Part shown: in pieces, positions 48,082 to 55,764 of the stretch
Layout of the letters: the number at the start of each line of letters is the position of its first letter
Numbering within the stretch: the stretch's first letter is position 1
Source: Actinophytocola sp036378875
Lineage (GTDB): Bacteria; Actinomycetota; Actinomycetes; Mycobacteriales; Pseudonocardiaceae
Direction: 5' to 3'
DNA: 64,000 bases
Assembly: GCF_036378875.1 (NCBI RefSeq)
Contig: NZ_DASUVO010000075.1
Location: 1 to 64,000, forward strand
Notes under the pieces: model-generated
Told to the model about the DNA's origin: nothing
What the model saw: the letters and a program-made list of their open reading frames with translations, nothing else
The model's database searches: none
Translations under genes and position numbers: made by a program

Positions 48082-51000
48082 CACGGTCTCCTTCGTGTCG
48101 ACGGGCAGGCGTTGCTGAATTGAGCTGACCAGCTCGCCGAGCCCCGGCCCGGTGAGCAGTTCGTAGTGGTCGGCGTCGAGTTCCACGACGGCCGGCGGCT
48201 CGGCCGAATACCCGCTGCTGTTCTCGATGAACGAGTAGTCGTCGCCCTGTGCCTTGAAAATGGTGATCGGGGCGTTCACCTTCCGGCGGGCGAGCTCGTG
48301 GAACTCGTACCGGAAGCCGTAGGTGCGACGCACGACCCCGGTGATGCGGCGCACCAGGTCCGGGTCGAGGTCGAACGTGTCCGCGACGAAGCCGGTGAAG
48401 CTCTCGTCGTCCTCCGCGACCCGCAGGCACTCCGTGAGCGCGGGGTGGTCGATGCCGCCCGCGAAGACCGAGAACAGGATCGTCACGAACGCTCTGTCCT
48501 GATAGGACGGTTCGCCGCTGCCGGCCACGTCGAGGATCGGGGAGCCCGGCGCGATCAGGAACAGGTGTTCCACCCGCTCGCCGGCCTGCTCGAGCTGGTA
48601 GGCCGTCTCGAACGCGACCCTGGCCCCGAACGAGTACCCCCACAGCGTGTAGGGGCCGGTCGGCTGCACCCGCCGGATCGCCGCGACGTCGGCCGCGGCC
48701 ATCTCCTCGATCGTGGCGTACGGCGTCTCGTCCTCGTTGACGCCGTGTGCCTGCACGCCGTAGAAGGGGCGGCCAAGGCCGTTGTGCGCGGCGAGCTGGC
48801 GCAGGTTCATGGTGAACCCGCCGAGGCCCGGCCAGCAGAACACGGGCCGCGCCGACTGCCCGGACGCCGCCAGCCGCACGAGGCGGGATGCCGACCCGCC
48901 GCGCTCGACGCGGCCGGCGAGCTTCTGGACGGTGGGCGCCGCGAACAGCACCTGCAGCGGCAGCGCGGTGCCGAACTCCTTGTTGACCCGGTTGACGAGC
49001 CCGACCGCGATCAGCGAGTTCCCGCCGGACTCGAAGAAGTCGTCCGTCACCGAAACGGTGTCCCGGCGCAGCAACTTCCCCCAGATGGCGGCGATCCGCA
49101 CCTCGGTCGGCGTCGTGGGCGCGACGAACGGCCGGTCCCCGCGTCCCACGTCGGTCAGCGTGGACCGCTCCAGTGCCTGGACGTCGATCTTCCCGTTCGC
49201 GGTGAGCGGCAGCGCGTCCAGCACGACGACCTTGTTGGGCATCATGTAGTCCGGCAGGAAGGTCGCGAGATCGTCCTTGATCAGCTCGGTCGGGCCCTTC
49301 ATGTGAACGGCGTCTTCCTTCATCCCGGTGCTGCGAAGCTGCTCCTCGCTCACCCGGCCGCCGACGAAGAAGTACGACGGCGCTGCCACACCGCCGAGAA
49401 CGGCGTCGATCCGACGGTGCGACGGCAGGTCGTGGCCCGTCTTCGAGCTGTACCCCGACGACATGAACCCGAGCCCGCTGTCATTCATCATCAACCGCTG
49501 CAGCGTCCTGCCCAGATCGACATAACGAAGTGCCTCGCGCTGGTTACGGCTCAGCACGGTGACGCCGAAGCTGGACCGCTCGTACGCCTGCTGGTTGATC
49601 GCGATGACGTGCTTCCTGCTCACCAGCTCGGCCGAGACGAGCCGCAGGTCGCCGTTCTCGTACCGGTACTGGCCTGCGGGCAGGTCGACGATCCGGCCGG
49701 GGTGGGACTGGACGTAGATCTCGACGTTCTCGTCCGGCCGGTGGCCGGCGTTGGGCACCACGTCGAACGTGCCGAGGTAGTAGTCCTCGGCCGCGACCTC
49801 GAGACGGTCCATGATGGACGGTGCCGGCTCGGCGGCGGTGACGTCCATGCCGTACTCGGGGAGGATCTCCTCGAGCAACCCGACCAGGTGACCGGCCTCG
49901 ATCTCGAGAACCTCCTGGATGTTGTTCTTGTAGACCGGCTCGATCGCGCTCTTCCTGCCGACGAGGTGCAGCCGTGCGCCGGACCGCCCCGGCGTGCCGG
50001 TCTTCGCGCGGATCAGGACCAGCTGGTGGCTCACCGGGTGGTAGTAGTAGAACCCGGACCGCAGGCCGGCGACACCGTCGAGCTCCAGGTACAGCTGGGT
50101 CGCGTACAGGGCGCCCGGCGAGGCGTAGCCGTACTTCGGCAGCAGCCGTTCGTCGCTGTGGAACTGCCCGAAGTACCGGATGATCTCGCCGAGCTCTTCG
50201 AGGTTCAGGTCGCCGGGCTCGCGGGCGCCGGTCGCCGGGACCTGCCGGGCGAGCAGCCGCAGGAGGTCCGACTTCGTCACGTCGCCGCCCTCGTAGAACC
50301 GGTAGGTCTTACGGGCGAACACCCGCTGCCGCTGCCGTTCGGTCGGCACCCGGCCGGGCAGGTCGAGCACGTGCCGGCCGCGGAGGTCGTCGCGGCAGCC
50401 CGGGTTCGACAGCTGGGCCTTGACCTGCAGGCGGCTCTGCTTGGACTGGTGGTGGGCGCCGTGGTTGCCCTGGTCCATCAGCGCGGCTTCCCTGGGGTTC
50501 AGCTCGACGCACGCGATGAGGTTCTGGAAGCCGGTGTGCGGGTCTCGCTTGACGACCACCGCCGCGTTCCGGACCCAGTCGTGTGCCTCGACCGCATGCC
50601 TGATCTCGTCCAGCTCGACACGGAAACCACGCAGCTTCACCTGGTTGTCGGCCCGCCCGGCGTACTGCACGGTGCCGTCGGCGTTCCAGTACACCCGGTC
50701 ACCGGTGCGGTAGAGCCGGCCGGCGGTCGGGTGGTCGATGAACCGTTCGGCCGTCAGCTGCGGCTGGTTCAGGTAGCCGCGCGCGAGCTGGACCCCGCCG
50801 ATGTACAGCTCACCGACCTCGCCGACGCCCACCGGCACGTGGTTCTCGTCGAGGATGTGGTACTCGGTGTCGGCCACCGGGGTACCGATCGAGATCGTGT
50901 CGGGCCCCTCAGCGAGCTGGTCCCGGTCGACGGTGAACGCCGACGAGTTGATGGTGCACTCGGTCGGGCCGTACAGGTTCACGAGCTCGGCGGACGGCAG

Positions 51001-51882
51001 CTCCGCCAGGGTCTGCTGCGCGAGCGTGCGGGAGAGCGCCTCCCCACCGCTGAAGATCCGGGTGAGGGACGTGCTGGTGTGCAGCCGTTCGGTGTCCACC
51101 AGTGCCTGCAGGAGGGTGGGCACGCACTGCAGGGTCGTGACGCCGTACTCGTTGACGGTGTCGATCACCAGCTCCGGGTCCCGATGGATTCCGGGAGCAC
51201 CGACGACGACCCGACTGCCGAACGCCGGCGCGAGGATCTCCCACTGGGCGGCGTCGAAGCTCATCGGCGTCTTCAGCAGGATGGTGCTGTGCTCGTCGAG
51301 TTGGTAGGTGTCGGCCAGCCAACGCAGCTGGTTCACCACACTGCGATGCTCGACCAGCACGCCCTTCGGTTTTCCTGTGCTGCCGGAGGTGTAGACCACG
51401 TACGCCAGCCCGTCCGGCCGGGGTCCACCCACGACCGCCCCGCGCCCCGCCACGTCCCGCGGGGTGACGACCCGAGTGCCGGCCGGGGCGAGCTCCGCCA
51501 ACCGTTCCACCAGGCCGTCCTGGGTGAGAATCACCTTCGGCCGGGCGTCCTCGACCATGTAGCGCAGCCGGTCCTCCGGATACTCCGGCGACAACGGCAA
51601 ATAGGCACCACCGGCGGCCAACACACCCCAGGCACCCACCACGGTCTCGACCGACGGCTCGAGAAAGAGCCCGACGAAGTCGTCCTCGCCAACACCGAGG
51701 TCCTGTAAGTAGGAGGCTAATTCGGCTATTCTGGTTTCCAGTTCCAAGAATGTGAGACTTTCACCCCTGAAACTGACGGCGGTACGCTCTGGGTGCGCTC
51801 GAACCTGCTCACGGAGCAGATCGGGAAGGCATGCGTCACCGGAAAGGACAGCCATCGTCTTGGTGTGCTTCGTGGTGGGCAA
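47857..51882 (-). CDS. indC: Indigoidine synthetase-type NRPS (A-Ox-PCP-TE) with C-terminal tautomerase domain
   Basis: 1341 residues matching BpsA/IndC end to end. The adenylation domain has YTSGSTGKPKG (164-174) and is interrupted after QVKLRGFRVELDE by an FMN oxidase domain (about 470-880, with RKTYRFYEGG and GFMSSGYSSKTG). Then come the A9/A10 part (LPDYMMPNKVVVL, LTANGKID), a carrier domain (Ser956 in GGNSLIAV) and a thioesterase (Ser1084 in GYSFGA, His1239 in ADHYELL). BpsA ends there. This protein continues with a 4-OT-like tautomerase (about 1268-1341). The expected product is the blue pigment indigoidine or a relative, from two glutamines. TTG start with GAGGAG upstream; a phosphopantetheinyl transferase must be encoded elsewhere. 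Confidence 0.94.
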   Translation of the reverse strand: MPTTKHTKTMAVLSGDACLPDLLREQVRAHPERTAVSFRGESLTFLELETRIAELASYLQDLGVGEDDFVGLFLEPSVETVVGAWGVLAAGGAYLPLSPEYPEDRLRYMVEDARPKVILTQDGLVERLAELAPAGTRVVTPRDVAGRGAVVGGPRPDGLAYVVYTSGSTGKPKGVLVEHRSVVNQLRWLADTYQLDEHSTILLKTPMSFDAAQWEILAPAFGSRVVVGAPGIHRDPELVIDTVNEYGVTTLQCVPTLLQALVDTERLHTSTSLTRIFSGGEALSRTLAQQTLAELPSAELVNLYGPTECTINSSAFTVDRDQLAEGPDTISIGTPVADTEYHILDENHVPVGVGEVGELYIGGVQLARGYLNQPQLTAERFIDHPTAGRLYRTGDRVYWNADGTVQYAGRADNQVKLRGFRVELDEIRHAVEAHDWVRNAAVVVKRDPHTGFQNLIACVELNPREAALMDQGNHGAHHQSKQSRLQVKAQLSNPGCRDDLRGRHVLDLPGRVPTERQRQRVFARKTYRFYEGGDVTKSDLLRLLARQVPATGAREPGDLNLEELGEIIRYFGQFHSDERLLPKYGYASPGALYATQLYLELDGVAGLRSGFYYYHPVSHQLVLIRAKTGTPGRSGARLHLVGRKSAIEPVYKNNIQEVLEIEAGHLVGLLEEILPEYGMDVTAAEPAPSIMDRLEVAAEDYYLGTFDVVPNAGHRPDENVEIYVQSHPGRIVDLPAGQYRYENGDLRLVSAELVSRKHVIAINQQAYERSSFGVTVLSRNQREALRYVDLGRTLQRLMMNDSGLGFMSSGYSSKTGHDLPSHRRIDAVLGGVAAPSYFFVGGRVSEEQLRSTGMKEDAVHMKGPTELIKDDLATFLPDYMMPNKVVVLDALPLTANGKIDVQALERSTLTDVGRGDRPFVAPTTPTEVRIAAIWGKLLRRDTVSVTDDFFESGGNSLIAVGLVNRVNKEFGTALPLQVLFAAPTVQKLAGRVERGGSASRLVRLAASGQSARPVFCWPGLGGFTMNLRQLAAHNGLGRPFYGVQAHGVNEDETPYATIEEMAAADVAAIRRVQPTGPYTLWGYSFGARVAFETAYQLEQAGERVEHLFLIAPGSPILDVAGSGEPSYQDRAFVTILFSVFAGGIDHPALTECLRVAEDDESFTGFVADTFDLDPDLVRRITGVVRRTYGFRYEFHELARRKVNAPITIFKAQGDDYSFIENSSGYSAEPPAVVELDADHYELLTGPGLGELVSSIQQRLPVDTKETVVPHVSIKHFPTALSAERQEELVAAVTKAVTSAFQCDEGVISIALEPVEKERWTDQVYIPEIVNRKDLLRKSPNY

Positions 51883-52490
51883 CTTCTCCTCTTTCGGCTC
51901 GGGTCATCACCAACGGCTGCTACACACAAGGCAAGAGTGGCGGCAATTAGTCCCCACGAGCAACGAAATCAGTTCAGTTTCCCGGATGCGTCTATCAGCA
52001 TTCTTAATTCAGCGCACTGAATGCACATACAACCCTGAAGTCCATTAATTGTGACGCGCGCTACATCCCGAAGGACGATTTCGACAATCGGCCGATGTTT
52101 CAAGGGTGCTCTTCAGGACATCTGCGGAACCGGCCCTGGCCGAGTGAGGTGCGGTGAGGGAGCTTCCTCACGCCGGGCGTCACGAAGGACGCATCCTTCC
52201 TCGCACGGCCACCGACTCGAACCGCCCGCGAAACGGGCACTTCCCGCAGTCAAACCACGAAACCGCCGCCCGGGCTCAACGCCCCGACATCGCCCGAGAC
52301 CGTTTCATGATCAACGCCAACACAGATGGTTGCGTAGGCATCCCCCACCCATACCCGGGGGGCCACCCCGAGGCCATCGTACCAACCCACAGAGACAAAA
52401 CCCCAGGTCGCGGGCCCCTGTGGACAACTTTCGGTGGCCAATGCGAGCGAATGGGACACTCGTGCGCCAACCAGCCAACTGGCAGTCGCC
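51883..52490. promoter_or_regulatory. indC upstream region
   Basis: No supported gene. The segment about 51940-52070 is clearly AT-richer than its surroundings (for example CTTAATTCAGCGC and CATTAATTGTGACG), as expected for the operon promoter. The remainder is ordinary GC-rich spacer leading into repeat copy D. Confidence 0.5.
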
Positions 52491-52533
52491 GGTTCGGTGA
52501 GCGCGGCGGTAAGAGCGGGCGCTTCCGGGGTGC

Positions 52534-52740
52534 TGCGAACGGCGCGTTCAGGACGCTGTCGGTGTCCTCAAAGGCGCGATCGAGACGTTGAACGTCCCTA
52601 TCGCGGCGTTCCAGACATCGTTGCGTGTCGCGAATGCTGCGCCTCACGGTCGGACAGGCGCGGCCCCGCGAAGCGGGGCGCGGCGATGCGTTGAAGGGCG
52701 CCTTCCACACCGGGTGCGTGAGAAAGGCGTCCTTCATCGC
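52534..52740. repeat. Dispersed palindrome module, copy D
   Basis: GAACGGCGCGTTCAGGAC, then CAAAGGCGCGATCGAGACG, GTTGAACGTCCC (52587-52598, identical to copy B3) and GCGGCGTTCCAGACA. A second palindrome has TTGAAGGGCGCCTTCCACAC (52690-52709) opposed to GAAAGGCGTCCTTCA (52722-52736). Confidence 0.75.
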
Positions 52741-52768
52741 GTGGCTGCCGCGCCGAGCGGGGCAGGTA

Positions 52769-53944
52769 CTAGGGAGTCCGTTCCGCGAAGCGTTGTCCCG
52801 CTGGGACGCCGAAGGCGACGAGGCAGACCATGGCCGCGACGACGCACATCGACGCCATGGCGAGAGGGAAACCCGCCTGGCTGGCGAGGAAGCCGAGTAG
52901 TGCGGGGCCGAGCAGCTCGCCGGCGCAGGAGGCCGACGCGGTTCGGCTGATCGCGGTGCCGCGTTCCTCGGTGCTCACGTGGCGGCCGATCAACCCGTAC
53001 ACGGTGGGGGTGGCGATCGAGATCGCGCCGCCGACGACGACGAAGGCCAGCAGGGCGTACGGGACCTCGGTGGTGAGGGCCAGCAGCAGGGCGCCCAGTG
53101 CGGACAGTGTGCCGGACACGAGGAGCACGACGCGTTCGGTGGTTCGGCACGTCAGCCAGTGCCCGCCCAGTCTGCCGGCCATCATCGACGCCGCGAACAG
53201 GCCAGGGGCCGCGCCGGACAGTGCTGGCGAGGCGGATGCCACCTCCGTCAGGTACACCGCGCTCCAGTACTGGACGCCGCTGGCGATGAGCATGGTCAGC
53301 CCGCACACCAGCCAGCACGCGATGATCGGGCGGACGGGGCGGCGGGGCGGCGGGGTCGAGACCGCCGGCCGTTCGGCGGGGCCGGCGGGCAGTGTCCCGC
53401 GTGCGGCGAACAGGCCGGCGACGACCGCCACCGCCACGAGAAGTGCCGGGTACCGAACGGACAGATCCGCGAGGCGCGCCGCTCCGGTGGCCAGGCTGGC
53501 GCCGACCACGGCCAGGCTGAACACGGCGTGGGCGCGGCTCATCAGCGGGTGGGCGTTCTCGCGCTCCACCGCCGACGCGAGGGTGAGCGCCGACACGTTG
53601 CACGCCCCGGAGCCGAATCCGAACAGGGTCACCGTCACGAACAGCGACGGCACCGAGTCCGCGAACATCGGTAGCGGTGCGATGATCGCGAACATCGCCA
53701 CGGCGCCAACGGCGATCCGGGGACCCCGGCGGTCCACGAACCTGCCGACCGCGAACATGGCCGGGATCGACGCCACGGCGCCCGCGGCCATCACCGCGGT
53801 GAGCTGGCCGGTGGAGGCTGCCGACGCGACCAGGATGTCCGGGATGGACGCCAGGTAGGTGCCCCACAGTGTGCCGTAGACGGCGAACACCGTGAACACG
53901 AAACCCACGCGGAGGCGGACCCCACCGGTGGTGGACAAACTCAT
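52769..53944 (-). CDS. MFS transporter
   Basis: 391 residues with about 12 transmembrane helices in two six-helix halves separated by a Pro/Arg-rich loop (PAVSTPPPRRPVRP). The signature between helices 2 and 3 is GRFVDRRGPR. A sugar/drug efflux-like MFS is likely; the substrate is unknown. It starts 8 bp after the radical SAM stop, so it is the last gene of the treS-to-MFS run and a candidate exporter for its product. Confidence 0.9.
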   Translation of the reverse strand: MSLSTTGGVRLRVGFVFTVFAVYGTLWGTYLASIPDILVASAASTGQLTAVMAAGAVASIPAMFAVGRFVDRRGPRIAVGAVAMFAIIAPLPMFADSVPSLFVTVTLFGFGSGACNVSALTLASAVERENAHPLMSRAHAVFSLAVVGASLATGAARLADLSVRYPALLVAVAVVAGLFAARGTLPAGPAERPAVSTPPPRRPVRPIIACWLVCGLTMLIASGVQYWSAVYLTEVASASPALSGAAPGLFAASMMAGRLGGHWLTCRTTERVVLLVSGTLSALGALLLALTTEVPYALLAFVVVGGAISIATPTVYGLIGRHVSTEERGTAISRTASASCAGELLGPALLGFLASQAGFPLAMASMCVVAAMVCLVAFGVPAGQRFAERTP

Positions 53945-53952
53945 TGAGTCGG

Positions 53953-55635
53953 TCAGGCCACGAGTCCCACGAGGTTCGCCTCGTTCAGGATGCGCGCCCG
54001 GTCACGCCACCACGAGTAGTAGGCGCCCCGGTAGCCCAGTGCGACAGCCAGCCGGAGGTACGGGTTGTCCGCGTACCTGTTGTCGTCCTGGCCGCCCACC
54101 TCCATGGCGGGCAGCGCCACCCGGTAGTGCTCGGACTCCGGCACGTAGTCCCGGATCCAGCGGATCGTGTTGACCCATCGGCCGTCCGGCCGGGCGATCG
54201 TCTCGGGGTCCTCCGGCAGGTCCGGGGAGAAGTAGAACACCGGACGGACGCGACCGTCCTCGTCGAACCAGAACTGCCGCTCGTACTCGGCCATCGACGC
54301 GCACGCCGCCCGGGGTTTCAACAGGATCGGGCCGCGGGCCGAGTTCGACTGCAGGCCGGGGACGACGTGCCTGCCGTCGGACTGGGCGGCCATGCGGATG
54401 CCGAGCGGCGCGTGCGGGAAGACCTGCAGCCCGAGGGTGTATCCGACGACCGTGGTCGGCAGCGCGAGGGACTCGTCGACGGCCCGCCGGACCGTGTCGA
54501 GGTTCTCCCCCGGCAGGCCGAGCAGCAGTTCGGTGGTGATGAGGATGCCGCGGTCGGCGAGCATCCTGGTCACCCGGCGGACGTCGTCGATCGTGTAGGC
54601 CAGACCGGCCCGCCCGCTCGGCAGCGACCAGGACGCGAACTCCTCACGGCACATGTGCTCGGCCGACAGTGAGACGCCCTTGCAGCCCGCCTCGGCGAGC
54701 AGGTCCGCCAGCTCCTCGTCGAACGGCACCGGGTGCGCGTAGATCCACAGTCGGAGCTTGGCCAGCTCGCCGCGCCCCCGTTCCCGGCGGGCGATGATCT
54801 CGCGCAGGATCGCCTTTCCGTGTGATGGCTGGATGTTGAACTCGCTGTCAGTGGTGTGCACGTCGTGAATGCCTTGCGCGACAAGCACTTCGAGCTCGTC
54901 GACGACGACCTCCGGGGTTCGCCGCGACACCCGGGGGCCCTTGGCGTCGGGTTCGACGCAGTGGTTGCAGGCGAACGGGCACCCGTTCTTGGTGAGCAGG
55001 TTGCCGAGCCCGCCCCGGTCGTAGTACTCGCGGTTGTCGACTCGGTTGGCCAGCCCGGACCGCCGCCGGTACGGCATCACCATCTGCTTGCCGAGTGTCT
55101 CGCCCGCCACCGGATGCGCGCCTCCCGACGGCCGCACGCGCACACCGTCGTTGATCAGCAGGCCCGGCACGGTGTCCGCCGACCGGCCCTTCGCCAACGC
55201 GTCGGCCAGGTCGCACAGGATGATCTCACCGGGTCCCTTGACCCCGTATGGCACGCGGAAGTACTCCATGGCCGCGTACGGCATGGACGAGAACCCGGCG
55301 CCGCCCAGCACGATGGGCGCCCCGGTCTCCGCACGGATCGCGTCGAGCACCGCGAGGTGGTCCGGCAGGAACACCCGTTGTTCCTGCGGCTGCACGCTTC
55401 CCGCGTTCCGCAGCGTGACCCCGACGAGCAGTGGGTCGTGCTTGGCGAAGTACTCGGCGAGTCCCCAGTCGTCCCGCCGGAAGGTCAGGTCCAGGACGTC
55501 GACGTCGAACCCCGCGTACTCCAGGTGCGAGCACAGGATGTCCAGCGCGTAGGGCGTGACCCCTGGCAGGACGAAATTCGGGTTGACCAGCGCTACGAGA
55601 CCTCGAGAATTCCGTGACGTCGCCATGGCCCCCAT
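53953..55635 (-). CDS. B12-binding-domain radical SAM protein
   Basis: 560 residues. An N-terminal cobalamin-binding-type Rossmann domain (about 10-150: LVALVNPNFVLPGVTPYALD, IVLGGAGFSSMP) lacks an obvious DxHxxG, as in many class B enzymes. The radical SAM core has the cluster motif CPFACNHC (near residues 217-224), with LLLGLPGEN downstream. A C-terminal 100-residue extension ends in a Tyr/Trp-rich segment (AYYSWWRDRARIL). The family includes methyltransferases and ring-contracting or C-C forming enzymes. It sits between the ThDP enzyme and MFS genes. ATG at 55626 is an alternative start. Confidence 0.9.
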   Translation of the reverse strand: MGAMATSRNSRGLVALVNPNFVLPGVTPYALDILCSHLEYAGFDVDVLDLTFRRDDWGLAEYFAKHDPLLVGVTLRNAGSVQPQEQRVFLPDHLAVLDAIRAETGAPIVLGGAGFSSMPYAAMEYFRVPYGVKGPGEIILCDLADALAKGRSADTVPGLLINDGVRVRPSGGAHPVAGETLGKQMVMPYRRRSGLANRVDNREYYDRGGLGNLLTKNGCPFACNHCVEPDAKGPRVSRRTPEVVVDELEVLVAQGIHDVHTTDSEFNIQPSHGKAILREIIARRERGRGELAKLRLWIYAHPVPFDEELADLLAEAGCKGVSLSAEHMCREEFASWSLPSGRAGLAYTIDDVRRVTRMLADRGILITTELLLGLPGENLDTVRRAVDESLALPTTVVGYTLGLQVFPHAPLGIRMAAQSDGRHVVPGLQSNSARGPILLKPRAACASMAEYERQFWFDEDGRVRPVFYFSPDLPEDPETIARPDGRWVNTIRWIRDYVPESEHYRVALPAMEVGGQDDNRYADNPYLRLAVALGYRGAYYSWWRDRARILNEANLVGLVA

Positions 55636-55717
55636 GAAATCAAGCCGGCCGGAACGATCTCAAAGATCCTGACTCCGCATTGTTCAGTGCACGCAGTACG
55701 AAATGGACCGAACCCGA

Positions 55718-55751
55718 GAATTGGGGGGCGGCCACGGCCACCCCCCAATTC
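55718..55751 (-). terminator. Hairpin between ThDP and radical SAM genes
   Basis: GAATTGGGGGG (55718-55728) pairs with CCCCCCAATTC (55741-55751), and GGCC/GGCC pairs inside. There is no U-tract, so it may be a partial terminator or an mRNA-processing structure inside the run. Confidence 0.55.
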
Positions 55752-55764
55752 CTGACGAGAATAC

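Noticed and set aside
48166..51708. 1180-codon plus-strand frame opposite the NRPS
   Set aside because: It is the antisense shadow of indC, with Arg/Asp/Leu/Val-rich sequence and no domain.
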